A stretch of 64,000 nt of DNA from Ephemerocybe angulata (Eukaryota > Basidiomycota > Agaricomycetes > Agaricales > Psathyrellaceae). Positions 10,714 through 21,864 of this stretch are shown here, one piece after another; position 1 is the stretch's first letter; every line of letters starts with the position of its first letter. Location of the stretch: NCBI GenBank assembly GCA_013368325.1, contig JAACJK010000128.1, positions 18,949 to 82,948 of the forward strand. The letters run 5' to 3'. Below the pieces are notes generated by a model. It saw only the letters and a program-made list of their open reading frames with translations, searched no databases and was not told the DNA's origin. The translations under genes were made by a program, and so were the position numbers.

Positions 10714-12092
10714 CTAGTAAGGTTGCACTGTGTATCAGTATGAGCGCCTATTACATGAGCTTTTTGCAATGCGAGAGAAATACCTTTTTCAAGGATCCAA
10801 TAGCCGACCGGATCACTCCAAAGATGCATTCTTGTTCCAGGGGCCCTGTTGTAGCGGTCGAGATTTAGGAAGAATTGTGTCGATGGAACACGCAGCCTAG
10901 TGCAATATAGCTTAAATGGTGAGCTTTTAGGATACGGTAAATGTGCACTCACATTACGCCATTTCGCTTGCAAGGCTCCCCGTTGACATATTTTCGAGCG
11001 ATATCCCACGCAAACGGCTGATCTGTCCCAACGACACGAATCGAATTGCCAGCAATCTCCTTTTCTATCCCCAGATACTTCCCTGTGAAGTGATTCTTGA
11101 AGAACCAAGTGCCAGTATCGCTTGGTATCGCTTCCCACTACAGACAAACAAACAATGAGGCTTTGAGCTGAGTTTATCCCGGTCAAGAGATTCGGGCATT
11201 ACACACCTTCTGGTTCCGTCCTTCGTTATAGCTATGCCCTGTAACTTAACAGCAGAGAGCCCACAGTTAGCACATTGCATGAAAAGAGCGAGCTACGTTC
11301 CTTGGTCTTACCAAATCCGGAATCGTCCATATTGGCCACAGTCCCGGCTTTAGAGCAGACGATCTTATAAAGGCTTCTTGGCTCTATCGGCAGCTGGAAT
11401 ATGTTTAGGTCTAGTAATGGTGGTCAAATCCGAGCACCCCAGTTTATGTAGATAGAGAAGACAAGCCTGGGTTAAGTATCCACCTCTGATTATCCCCATC
11501 ATGCGAGCTATGGCTTATGACTTTCCGTTCATGACCCGCTGTCTTGTCGACAACAAAGTTGGTGTATGGGAGGCATATCCTAGGAGGGTTGTATGTCAGG
11601 CTGACCGACACGTTTTCGCGCCTATAAAATCTTCGATACACACTTAGCCTTGCCACTCGCATCTTGCTTGACTTGCCAGGTGAATGGGTGAGTCGTAGCT
11701 CTGATTTCTTCGCAATCTTTGACGACGGTGTCTTGATTATGCCCAAGGTACAGTCCCGTTTCAACGTTCTTGAAGGTCCAGAAACCACTGGCGGAGGTCG
11801 CCTCCCACTGGGGCGGTAGAACGGTACCAAATGAGCAGAGCTCAACCTAGAAACATGACGGCGAAGTACTAACCACCTGAAATGGAGACCCTGTATACCT
11901 TGATGTCCCAACAACTACTCTCATTCACGCGCCGACACCACGTTGGAGATAGCACTCTTGAGGGACTTCATATGACTTACCTGCGTACGTGTTTGGCTCA
12001 ATGGTTATGGGAGCTCCGGTCATCACATTCGTTAATGTATAGGATGTCCCGGATTCGAGTTGCCTCTCGCGTGGGCCTGCTTCAGTCGCCAT
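10714..12092 (-). CDS. Two-repeat beta-trefoil (ricin-B-like) lectin, copy B
   Basis: Starts MATEAGPRERQLESGTSYTL. The first repeat has KNVETGLYLGHNQD, HPFTWQV and DNQRWILNPG; the second has KNHFTGKYLGIEKE, PFAWDIARKYVNGEP and GYWILEK. The final coding exon is tiny: a 56 nt intron follows GYWILEK and the exon adds VQPY before the stop at 10714-10716. This tail is nearly the same as in copy A, so A and B are the closest pair by this mark. No signal peptide. Gene length, exon count and intron positions match copy A. A role in defence against fungivores is known for several mushroom ricin-B-like lectins but is only an analogy here. Confidence 0.68.
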
Positions 12093-12217
12093 GTTCAACG
12101 TCGTGCTCGCCTTCTGGCTTGTAGGCTTTGTCCGCTGAGAATAGCAAGGGATTAACCCTCGAGCAGTCTAAGGGACGAAGGCGTACTCGTTGAGGTGTAA
12201 ACAGAGGAAGCAGTGCG

Positions 12218-12269
12218 GGCTTATCGCATCCGATAATCAGAGTGGTGACGGTTATTTGCAACGGTTGAC
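12218..12269 (-). promoter_or_regulatory. Lectin-array promoter cassette, copy B
   Basis: CTTATCGCATCCGATAATCA, then GAGTGGTGACGGTTATTTGC and GGTTGACGC; 126-177 bp before the copy B start. An intact GATAAG is present in gene sense. Confidence 0.75.
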
Positions 12270-12305
12270 GCATGTAGACACACGACGGGCGACGTTTTAT
12301 GAGCG

Positions 12306-12552
12306 CTACCCATTGCGCCCGGTGAATGACGAGGAATTGCGAATACGGACCAATTGGAGATGAGATCTCGTATAGTGATTGCCAAAACCTGCGTCATTGG
12401 ATATTTCCGATGAGCGACGGTTCAACACAGACCATCCTGGTATCTTCAGACCTGCTGGGACGCACCTCGAAGCGTAGCAGGGTGTATGGAAGGTTGGCGA
12501 ACTTGCGCCCGGATTCCAGTAGTTCTTCGCCGGGTCCCGCTTAGACTGGCAT
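12306..12552 (-). pseudogene. Lectin-array relic (copy D-like 5' exons)
   Basis: A dead fragment between copies B and C. It keeps the ATG (12552-12550), the LESGRKFANL-like segment, and an 18 nt stretch (CCATACACCCTGCTACGC in gene sense) identical to copy D. Codon 4 is a TAA, about 22 nt are missing inside the first exon relative to copy D, and nothing of the downstream repeats remains. It is therefore a 5' remnant of a D-type gene, which shows the array once had at least six members. Confidence 0.78.
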
Positions 12553-12649
12553 GATTCAATTTCAAGTCTTGTGGTTGTTGTGAAGAGTGAGGTGGACAAT
12601 CCGATGTGAACTTCCAATGTTTGCACCTGTTGTGTCTCAAGGCGCAGAC

Positions 12650-12658
12650 GGGCGCTTA
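12650..12658 (+). promoter_or_regulatory. GGGCGCTTA element near the lectin relic
   Basis: An exact copy of the recurrent 9-mer lies about 100 bp before the relic's ATG, the position it also takes upstream of live copies C and D. Confidence 0.5.
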
Positions 12659-12886
12659 TGGCCTCTCCAAAGCTCGTAATCAGCCGCATGGAAGTAAAGC
12701 TTTACTCTCAAAGCTTATAAAGCTTATCAATCAATGCTGGTTCCACCTGGGATACATTAGAGGGCCACCGCCCTCGATTCAATCCTCTGATCTAGCTAGC
12801 GAACGTTCAAGCCTTAGAAAGTCCCAGTTCAGACAATAGCGATTATTGGAAACACCTAGGGTCCTAAGATCGATGGGAGCAGGGGG

Positions 12887-14274
12887 CTACACTAAGTACC
12901 AGTATGAGCGAAAAGTTAAATGAGTATGTTGTAGCTTGGGAAAAATATTACCTTTGCTAAGGATCCAATAACTGTTGACCACATTCCACCAAAGCTGAAT
13001 CCGTGTTCCAGGATCTTTCTTCTGATAGCGAAGATCCAAATGAAGCTCCGTAGATGGGACACGTAGTCTAGCGATATTAAATATATGGCTTAGTTGATTC
13101 TGATGAACGATATATTCGTACTCACATTACGCTATTCCGATTGCAAAGTTTTCCGTTGACATACTTAGGGATAACATCCCATGCAAATGGATTGTCTGTC
13201 CCACCAACAAGGGTTCCATTGGCAGGGAGGTCTACCCATATTCCTAGATACTTGCCACTGAAGTGGTTCTTGAAAAGCCAGGTATCGCTATTGGTTGGTA
13301 TCGCCTCCCACTAAGAAGAAGATTGTGGCGTAAGCTGAACACAACCCAATCAAGGTTCGGACGGCCCGTACCTTCTGGTTTCGCCCTTCATTGTAGTGAT
13401 GTCCGGAGACTTTACATTAAGGGGCCAACCGTTAGGGAGCTGCTTGAAAGTACTGATTGATGATAACAGGTGCGTACCAACCCCTGAATCGTCCAGATTG
13501 ACTACAGTCCCGGCCTCGGAGCAGATGATCTTATAAATAGTTCCTGGTTCTATCGGGAATTGGAGCGGTTTGTCTGGTCGAAAGCGTTAAGCACTCGGCC
13601 ATTTATATAAAGCTCCAGGTAGATAGATAGCGCGCACCTGGGTTAAGTATCCACCTTTGATTTGACTGGCCATGCGAATTGCAGGTCATGACTTTCCGTC
13701 TCTCATTTATCTCCATGTCGAGAACAAAGTTGGTATATGGGACAGACAGTCTAACATTGCTACAAGTCAGCTTAAAGAGCCCCCCAAAAAACTACTTTGA
13801 TGCTTACTTGAGCCAACCATTTACATCTCGCTTTACTTGCCATATGAACGGGTGAGTCGTCGTCTTGATATCTTCGCTCTGTTTGATAACAACGTCAAGA
13901 ACATGCCCCAAATACCGCCCCGTTTCAATGTTCTTGAAGGTCCATAGACCGTCCACAAATGCTGCTTCCCACTACAGGACCGGATCCCCGCTCATGAGTG
14001 AACGGCCAGGATATTCGTGATAAAACCGCCACGCTACCAACTGAAAGGGGGTTCTTGTGTACCGTGTTAACCCAGAAACTGTTCCCAGTCGCAAGCCATG
14101 ACTTAGTGAGCCGCATCCTAGCTCTCTCAGGAATGATGATGATGACCTACCTGTGTTCGTGTTCGGGTCGATGGTGATGGGGTGTCCAGCCTTTACATTC
14201 GTTAATGCGTATGATTTTCCAGATTCGATCCAATGTTCCTTATTGTTGTGAGGACCTGGTTCAACGGTTGTCAT
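12887..14274 (-). CDS. Two-repeat beta-trefoil (ricin-B-like) lectin, copy C
   Basis: Starts MTTVEPGPHNNKEHWIESGK. The first repeat has KNIETGRYLGHVLD and HPFIWQVK followed by the Q-x-W-like NQRWILNPG; the second has KNHFSGKYLGIWVD, PFAWDVIPKYVNG and the terminal SYWILSK. The last exon adds a single Val before the stop at 12887-12889, the shortest tail in the array. The loss of YVFEK-type residues to WILSK and the diverged second-half loop suggest relaxed or new ligand constraints; that is inference. No signal peptide. Confidence 0.66.
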
Positions 14275-14351
14275 TCTCGGGGCGTCGTCAAACTAGGAAG
14301 CGGGTCTAGAGATTGGTTTGAGAAGACGTACACACTGGAGAAAGGAGTGTG

Positions 14352-14403
14352 GCCTTATCGCATCCGATGATCAGAATGGTGACAGTTATTTGCGACGGTT
14401 GAC
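14352..14403 (-). promoter_or_regulatory. Lectin-array promoter cassette, copy C
   Basis: CTTATCGCATCCGATGATCA, then GAATGGTGACAGTTATTTGC and GGTTGACATG; 78-129 bp before the copy C start, the closest spacing in the array. Confidence 0.75.
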
Positions 14404-14416
14404 ATGTGTGTGCTGT

Positions 14417-14426
14417 GGGCGCTTAA
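14417..14426 (+). promoter_or_regulatory. GGGCGCTTAA element upstream of lectin copy C
   Basis: Exact element about 145 bp before the start, only 14 bp beyond the promoter cassette. Confidence 0.55.
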
Positions 14427-14794
14427 TCGGAATTATTGTTGATCAACGGGCCTCGTCTGCGGAGGGAGGTCAGTTCAGATCGGTGGAACCGCTAACACGA
14501 TTTTTGGTTCTTCAGGTTAAGCTCATTGCCGCATGCGTTGCTTCGTCGGAGCGAGCTATAGACCGTATAGCAGCACTCAGATTTCCAGTGGACTAGAGGC
14601 CCCTGTAGCATACACTAATGCTTCAAGGTTAGTTGGCATGGGAGACTTCAGAGCCCGTATATTCAGCGGAAAGTAAATCGTCTTCGAGAACCTCCATATC
14701 TCCACCCTTTAACCCTTTCTCTCCTTTTCTGACAACCGAATCGACTCTACAAGTTTCTGCATGTGCTCTTGGCATTGTGTCAGGCATTCGACTA

Positions 14795-16187
14795 TCAGGT
14801 GCGAGCAACTGCATCATCAGCAGAAGTTTCGACATGAAAGACGAGTTCGTAAGAGACCCACCTTTCTCAAAGATCCAGCATTGCTTGGTAGGCCAAGCCA
14901 TGGGGCTGGCTTAAAGCCGCAGTCCGGTGCCGGTTTTCGTGCTCGCAGAATCATCGAGGCCGATAGCAAGCTCAGTATTGGGAACATACAATCTGTCACC
15001 ACTGCTCAGCATTCCTATATGACTGAGGAAGAGTTGCACCTACATGTTAGCCTGTGGGATGCGTCGACCTTCAAAGTACTTTTGGGCAATGTCCCACGCG
15101 AATGGCTTCCCTGTACCAACTAAGGTTGTATGATGGTTCTCTGCGGTAGTACGGTCAATTCCTAGGTACTGGCCGTTGTAATGATTCCTGATAAACCATG
15201 TGCCACGACCGGTGGATAGAACCTCCCACTAAGCCAAGCAGAGCATGTATCAGTATACAGTACGATGGAAAAAGGCAGTGCACTCAGTAGCACCTTTTGA
15301 TTCCGACCCTCGTTGTACCAAAACCCGGATACTATCCAGATGTTAGCAGGTCTTCGCCTCAGTCTCCGAAGCATTACTCACCCTTGTTAGAATGCTCTTC
15401 CAAATGGGCAACCGTTTTGGAAACGGAATTTACCAATTTATAGAGCTCCCCGGATGTGACATCGGCTTCATATGTAGTGTCTATGAAAGGGCGGGGTTAT
15501 ATACGGGTTAAGATGTGTAAGCCCCGCTGACAATTCGATCTGTGCACCCGAGTCTATGACCCATTTCTGGCAAGGCAAATCATGGGCAGAATAGGATTGT
15601 ATTTTGATCCCGTTTCCCCAACCTCCTCCGTCCCACACGCCGAGAAATTGTTTGGTATATGGTATTCCTAATCTGCCCAGTGAATCAAGTTAGGCCTTTG
15701 TCAATACGGTTCAAGGAAAGGGAAAGGCACTCACTTTGACCACCCCTTTGCATCTCTTTTACGCTCCAAGCGAAGGGATTGGACGTTGCAATAACATGGA
15801 CATCGTTCTGGACTACTTCGCCCAGGTCGAATCCAAGATACAGTCCTGTTTCAGCATTCTTAAATGTCCAGAATCCATCTTGTGTGTCTGTGTCCCACTG
15901 TATACACCGCGGACCAGGTGAGCATTTTCTACCCCTGGCAAGTGACAAGGACTGAGTACCGACAAGCTGAAGTGGTGACCCTATGTAACGGTTTCCGGTG
16001 ACTGCGTCATTCTTGTCAGCGACAGTCTTAACACATAACGTGCTGGAATTATTGAACGTAGTGATCGATGCATACCTCTGAGCGTAGCAGGGTGTATGGT
16101 GAGGGCTGATCCAGTCTTCACGTTGGCGAACTTGTATGTTCGCCCAGATTCCAGCTGCTGCTCGCCAGACCCCGCTTCGATTGGCAT
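14795..16187 (-). CDS. Two-repeat beta-trefoil (ricin-B-like) lectin, copy D
   Basis: Starts MPIEAGSGEQQLESGRTYKF. The first repeat has KNAETGLYLGFDLG, NPFAWSV and a Q-x-W-like CQKWVID; the second has RNHYNGQYLGIDRT, KPFAWDIAQKYFEG and CWIFEK. The last exon adds VART before the stop at 14795-14797. It differs from A-C in its N-terminus (PIEAG) and pairs with copy E and the relic by SALTI in the first strand (GSALTIHP and GSALTINP). This suggests two sub-lineages in the array, A/B/C and D/E. No signal peptide. Confidence 0.66.
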
Positions 16188-16311
16188 GGTTCAACTCCTG
16201 TCGATGGTTGATGTGACGTGCCTAGCTTTCGGGTTCTTCCTCTTGAAGCGTTCGTAGTATTACTGTGAGCTACTCAGGAGAAGGATCGCATGAAGAGAAC
16301 CCTACCGCTCA

Positions 16312-16363
16312 GCCTTATCACATCCGATTATCGAAGTGGTGACGGCTGTTTGTCATAGTTGAC
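16312..16363 (-). promoter_or_regulatory. Lectin-array promoter cassette, copy D
   Basis: CTTATCACATCCGATTATCG, then AAGTGGTGACGGCTGTTTG and AGTTGACGG; 125-176 bp before the copy D start. Confidence 0.72.
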
Positions 16364-16375
16364 GGTTGTGTTCTT

Positions 16376-16385
16376 GGGCGCTTAA
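16376..16385 (+). promoter_or_regulatory. GGGCGCTTAA element upstream of lectin copy D
   Basis: Exact element ~190 bp before the start and 13 bp beyond the cassette, nearly the same offset as at copy C. Confidence 0.55.
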
Positions 16386-16680
16386 ACTGGAAGGACCTCA
16401 TCGCTGCCAAACGGCAGTCCAGAGGAAACTCTAATCAAAAGTCTGGAATGTCTCGTGCTATTTAAGCAAGAGAAAGGCAGACTTTGAACAATGCGATTGC
16501 TATAGAAATGCGATTGCTATAGATGGCAGGGCAGTCAGGCACAACACACGCCTTGATTCACCGTCGCCATCCATTCCTCCGGATCTCGACGGTCGGGGCG
16601 AAGTGTCCCTGCTCACGGAGATTTAGACGCCTGGCACTTCAGGCAGCTGGTGCCCTGTAGAAGTGCACTGAAACTTGGAA

Positions 16681-18013
16681 TTAATGTGGGTTTGCTAGCA
16701 GAGATTTCGATGAGCGCACCTTCTCGAGTATCCAATACTGCACCTGGTTGATCCAGAGGTGGATTCTTGTACCCGGCCTTTTCTTCCCTCCTTCGAGATT
16801 TAGGGCGAGCTCCGTATACGGAATGTACAGCCTAGGGCGCGTGGAGTTAGTTCGCCCGTTAGGCAAGATAATACGAGCTCAGAACTCACATCACTCCCCC
16901 CTTCCTGGCAGGCACACCGCCAATATACTTTGGTACAATATCCCATGCGAAGGGCAGGTCTGTTGCAACGACGCGAGTAGCCTTCTCTGGAACCTCCAAG
17001 TCGGAGTCCTCTACTCCCAAGTATTGTCCAGTGAAATGGTTCTTGAGGTACCATGTGTCGCTTCCGCTTGCTACGGCTTCCCACTGCGAAGTCAAGGACG
17101 TGCTTAATGACATCGTGTTACTGGATGCTTACCTGTTGATTTCGACCCTCGTTGTATTCATATCCGGAGACTATGAGCCACCGCGTGGTAAGCCAAGCAA
17201 TCCACTAGTGAAGGAAAGTCTACGTACTGTCGCCGGATTTCTCCAGATGCACCACCGTTCCGGCGCAGGAGGAGACAATCTTATACAGCTCTCCTGCAGA
17301 AACGGGTGGCTCATACCTCGTGTCTGATGCCATTAATGAAAGTCAGTAATCTGGGGGGCTTGGCCGCGCAACCCGACATACCAGCATCGATAACCCATTT
17401 CTGGTTATCACCACCCAACCAGATCCACGACTGCACCATGATGTCATTCCCCAAGCCCCCATGGTCGTCCAGGTCAAGGACTTGGTTTGTATACGGGATG
17501 CCCAGCCTGGGTGTGCGCTCTCAGCTTCGGGCTCGGGTCAGGGTCGAGCTCGGCACTCACTTTGACCAGCCTCCATTGTCTCGCTGCACAGCCCAGGGAA
17601 ATGCGTGGGACGTGGCCTTGATACGTGAACTGTCTTTCACGGCCTTCCCGAGGTGAGATCCAAAGTATAGTCCTGTTTCAGGATTGCGGAAACACCAGTG
17701 CCCACTGAGTGTCGCAACCGCTTCCCACTTCGAGCAAAAGCGTAAGCATGGGCCGGGGAACTTCATCCGGACGAGGTGTCTGGGTGCGTACCACTTGCAA
17801 CGGGGTTCCCATGTACACGTTCGCAGTGACTACACTGTGTTGCTGAGCCAGTTATTGGGACATCGAGGCGCAAGAGCGTTGCGCACCTTCACGAGTAAAT
17901 GGGTTGATAGTGAGGGCTGATCCAGTCTTGACACTCGCGATCTTGTATGGCCTCCCCGATTGGAGTCCTCGGTCTGCAGGTCCGGCACCAGGTGGTCCTG
18001 CTTCGATTGACAT
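16681..18013 (-). CDS. Two-repeat beta-trefoil (ricin-B-like) lectin, copy E
   Basis: Starts MSIEAGPPGAGPADRGLQSG, with a longer Gly/Pro-rich head than the others. The first repeat has RNPETGLYFGSHLG and HAFPWAVQRDN; the second has KNHFTGQYLGVEDS, PFAWDIVPKYIGG and QYWILEK. The 3' end is unclear: reading on gives VRSSKSLLANPH and a stop at 16681-16683, whereas a final intron as in the other copies would end the gene slightly further left. It lies 254 bp downstream of the MYND gene M1 in the same orientation. No signal peptide. Confidence 0.64.
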
Positions 18014-18120
18014 GTCGTTACTCGTAGTTGGCTCGCGCTTCAAATGTGCTCTTGTCTCTTCTGAAGTAGTTGAGAAGTTAGGGCGGTAAATAGAGGGATG
18101 ACGAAGGAAGAAACGAAGCC

Positions 18121-18171
18121 GCCTTATCACAATCCGACGATCAATGTGGTGACGATGTTTGCTGTCGTTGA
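18121..18171 (-). promoter_or_regulatory. Lectin-array promoter cassette, copy E
   Basis: CTTATCACAATCCGACGATC, then AATGTGGTGACGATGTTTGC and GTTGACAG; 108-158 bp before the copy E start. It has one extra base in the CACAATCC core. A variant GGGCACTTAA follows at 18195-18204. Confidence 0.7.
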
Positions 18172-18266
18172 CAGATGTAATGCATGGTTGCTGCGGGCAC
18201 TTAACCAGGAAGTCTCAGGGCGAGAACGTCCTTGGAACAGTAGAGCCTAAATAAGTCGATTAAAGA

Positions 18267-20380
18267 TTAAACGGGAAGGTGAAGATAGGCCCCCTTCATC
18301 GCTTTTATATACAGGTTGAGAGGACTCAGGAAGTGACCCATAGCAGCGGCGGCCTCCCTGTCGCGATAGAACCTCCCAAGACCGAGTATGTCATAATCAC
18401 CCAAGTTAGCAATGAGGCCAACCAAGGTAAATTGGGACCGTGTTTCCAGTGCTTCCTCACGCATTGCACGACTCCTTTTATCGTCGAAACCTATCGAATA
18501 CGGTTGTGCGTCGAAGCTCCTAAGTTCCGGGGTAGACAAACAGATAAGTTTCAGGTCACTACCCGGGCCGTGAAACCTGGTGTCGAGAAACGCTATCTTC
18601 TCCGGGTCGCTTGGATGGTCACTGTCACGGCCAAGAACCACCCAAACAAGACGGAGAAGCAGCCTTCGCATTCGATGGGATATCCAAGCCCCGTCGGCTT
18701 CTCGGGCTTTCAGGCATCGGTATTAGTATTTAATCTGCAATTTGCCGTGAATCTGTACTTACCTATGCGATCTTTACGATTGGCGGCACACTCTTGCCTA
18801 TGAAAGTTGGCCCAGTCCTCTCGCTGACACTCGCGAGAACAGTACATCGTGGTACGGCATGAGGCGCACTGCAAGCCTTCAACACCATTGGGATTCTCAA
18901 ACGGGCACGTATTGCGATGCTGTTGGTTTCACGCGTCAGTCACACTTGCAGATGGAGTTTGACGTCGACTTACCTGTAGATTGTCGCACAAGGGGATTTC
19001 GAGCGGCCCGAGCCGTGTTTGGTAGACATCTGCGTACATTTTGACGCGCAGTCGCAACACCGTCCACTCTCGATTCGCCGAGAGAAGGTCCAGAGTATTC
19101 TGGGGAATGACGGACAATGCATTTTCGAGGGCACGGCAGACGCGGGGGTGGTAGACGGTAGAATGAAGAAGCACCAAGGGGTTCTCGCTGCGCTCGGCAG
19201 GAAATGGTGACGCTCGAGGGTCAACCTGAGACAGGATATCTCGAGCGATGATGATCAATACCCCAGCATCCAGAGCCCGTGCGACAACATAAGTTGCCTC
19301 GTATGCGGTTATGACGGGTTTCCGAAATAGCTTGGGGATGACCTCGACCGAAATAGACTTCCCTGGCGGAGAAGCATACCTGGATACGTCCTGGGCCAGG
19401 AGTTTGAACGTCGTTCCCAAGAATCCCACCCTGGTGAGAGTCCGATGGATTCCGGTGGCAGCATGCAGCGCATGGAAGATTGAGACAAACAAGAGGATCG
19501 TCGAGGAGGTCTGCGATATCCCGCGAGGCCGGAGTGATTGATCGACGCCCAAGCTAGTTGTGCCTTCCAATTGCTTCCAGCGGAATACGAAGGATTCCGC
19601 CAAGCTTCTTTGCCACGCTCGGTCATGGCATCCGTTCATTCGCTCCACGAGTATTTCCAGACAATTGTCGGTGGTAGTGCAGAACCAGAGGAGATGCACA
19701 ATGGGAACGAGGTATCGTGTATACTGATCAACAGACAGCCGGTTAAGGTTGTTCCTGTGACGGGCGCGCCAGGGATGCGGACCAAGGCATGGAGACATCC
19801 AGAGATCGAGTGCGGATTCGACGGCAAGGGCGAGAGAGGGGTTGTCGATGTCGTCTTTCAGACCGTAATCCAGTAAGTGAAACAGAATGTAGGCGGCCTG
19901 GCTCGGTCCTGCGTATACGTCAGGGATAGCACCCCCTGTGACGAGGGGTGGGGGTCCGCGAATATCGAAGTAGAGGACCCAGGAAATCAAGCCATCCAAG
20001 TTCTCCCGAAGTACTGAGTAGATCTCTGCCTTTTGCTCTTTGTTGCAATTCTCCAGCGCCGAGAATGCTTCAGGGATTGGGTGTATTATCAGCAACTCGG
20101 GTTCGATGGTTTTCAGACTGGAAGGGCAGCGCGTCCTGAGCGAGCGTTCCGGTACGCGATCAACTTTCAAGTGCGCCAGTAGAGCCGACAAGGCACGTTT
20201 GGATTGGGAGATATCGGTGGGCCAATTATCTGCCAGTTGCTGGCAGTGAGCTACGGAACCGCGCTGGATACCCTGGAGGAGCTAAGGAGAGAATCTATAA
20301 GTACCTTCGCAACAAAGAGAACGAGTCAAAAGCGTAAGGCTCACCAGCTCAAAGCGATGACTTGGAATAGCCGTATTCAT
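18267..20380 (-). CDS. MYND-type zinc-finger protein M1
   Basis: First of six MYND paralogues. The short first exon ends MNTAIPSHRFEL, an intron follows, and exon 2 opens with LLQGIQRGS. This arrangement (short head ending in an aromatic/aliphatic pair, then LL-x-G/A-x-x-RGS) recurs in M3, M4 and M5. A ~400-residue all-helical region with no recognised domain includes ESALDLWM and VYHPRVCRALENAL. Then comes IPLCDNLQ, an intron, and the MYND finger (CASCRTTMYCSRECQREDWANFHRQEC). The C-terminal ~130 residues hold SQFTLVGLIANLGDYDILGL, a strand-rich domain conserved across paralogues. MYND fingers bind Pro-rich peptides; the partner is unknown. Confidence 0.8.
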
Positions 20381-21019
20381 GACAGAAAGCGGGACAATCG
20401 AAGCGGGAAAAAGGGAGGAAACGTTAGAGGGAAAGCAGTTGTAATTTTGGCACAATTGGGCCTCTCCCTAATCTCATGCAAGACCTGTAGTCTCTCTGAG
20501 AAAGAAAGGAGTCAGGCCAGGTATTGTGGTCTAACTGTAGTAACTCGGTCCTTCTGCTGGCACACACGAGCTTAGTAATGCTTTCCCACGGGTTATGCAC
20601 CGCCACCCTCTACTTCCGAACCACATGCGAATAAGCGCCCAGGGGCTAATTTGACCAAATCCCGGCGCGTGGAGGGCGCAGGATGCCAACCCATCAACGC
20701 CAGTCTCAAAATTCACCCCATTAAGCGGATGGGGAAGCTCATTCAGCCATTGAGGAATGACTCTGACGCCAAACGTGCCCGTTAGTCTGAAGTATCATGT
20801 TCTTCTGTGTCATCTACGCGTTCATTGAGCGCCCTGCGTTTTAGATAAAACGAAAAGCTGCTTGCGTATAGGATCCTTAAAGAGAGTCAAATCGAATCGG
20901 TTATTCTACGGCAAATTTACAAGGTGGTAGATTAGCCATAAGAATGACAAAATCTGAAGCCTTCGACCCCCTGTCTTTCTAGTTCAGCAGACGTATAACC
21001 CCAAGTTCGCAAAACAGTC
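20381..21019. other. Intergenic region upstream of M1
   Basis: Contains TAAGCGCCC at 20632-20640, about 250 bp before the M1 start. No supported gene was seen on either strand. Confidence 0.5.
20632..20640 (-). promoter_or_regulatory. GGGCGCTTA element upstream of M1
   Basis: Exact element in the opposite orientation to those at lectin copies C and D, although the downstream gene is on the same strand. Confidence 0.5.
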
Positions 21020-21864
21020 TCAGGCACGAGAAATGCCATGCCCTTCTTCCTGCTCATGCTCTATCCAACAAGACAGTATCAGGAACAATAACCAATGGAA
21101 CTCAAAGATACTAGACGTACCGTACTCCATGAGTATCTCCATCACCTCCGCCCTCCGTTGCACTTTCGCCGCCTCCCCAGCCCCATCGCTTGTGTGCGCG
21201 TGATGCTCAAACGGCGGGGGCGGCTCCACCGGCACCCCATCCCCAACCCCTCGACCGGCACCAGCCAACGGCGCCCCACGAAACTCGCTCGACGCGCTCG
21301 ACGGTGGCGAATACGCCGGGGGCGGGGTACCCATCCTCTCCACACAATACTCCTCTCCAGCCCCATAATCCCGCCAATCCCCCGCATCGCCATTGCAGTT
21401 ATCAACCCCACCCTCCGTTCGACTACGATGGAACCACCCCCTCCTCCGCCGTCTTCCAGAGAGTGTAACCGGCCTGTCCGGATGGTTCCTGCTCGTGCGC
21501 GGCGCAGGTATCGGGACACCCATCCCACGCGTGTTTACAGGAACACCGGACGCGGAAAGCGAGGTTGGATCTGCGGGGTTGTACGCGCTGTCGCATGCGT
21601 ATATGAGGCCGCCGGACTCAGCGAGGCGTTTCTTGAGTTTACGGTTGCGTCGCTTGCGTTTGATGACGCGGTAGATATCGCGTGTGAGGAGGACGGTGAG
21701 ACCGACGCCGATGATTATAAGGTCCATTACCATGTGCCAAGGGCCGAAATCGAGATGAGAATGATAGGAAGGGGATGGTGTGGGACCGTGGGCCGGGACT
21801 GTGTGGTTAGCGAGACTGTGTGGTCGATGAGGATAGAGGAGTGGGGTCCGAAGCAACGAGACAT
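21020..21864 (-). CDS. Single-pass membrane protein with PPxY motif
   Basis: Not a named family. A hydrophobic segment (MVMDLIIIGVGLTVLL) is followed by a strongly basic stop-transfer (RVIKRKRRNRKLKKRL) and a ~190-residue hydrophilic tail with PPPAYSPPSS, a PPxY motif of the kind bound by WW domains of Rsp5/Nedd4 ubiquitin ligases. Start uncertain: the ATG at 21733 opens the frame just before the membrane segment, while the ATG at 21864 would need an intron. A donor-like GTACGT after EILMEYG suggests a further 3' exon. The tail is Arg-, Gly- and Pro-rich. A role as a Rsp5-type adaptor is inference from the motif. Confidence 0.5.
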
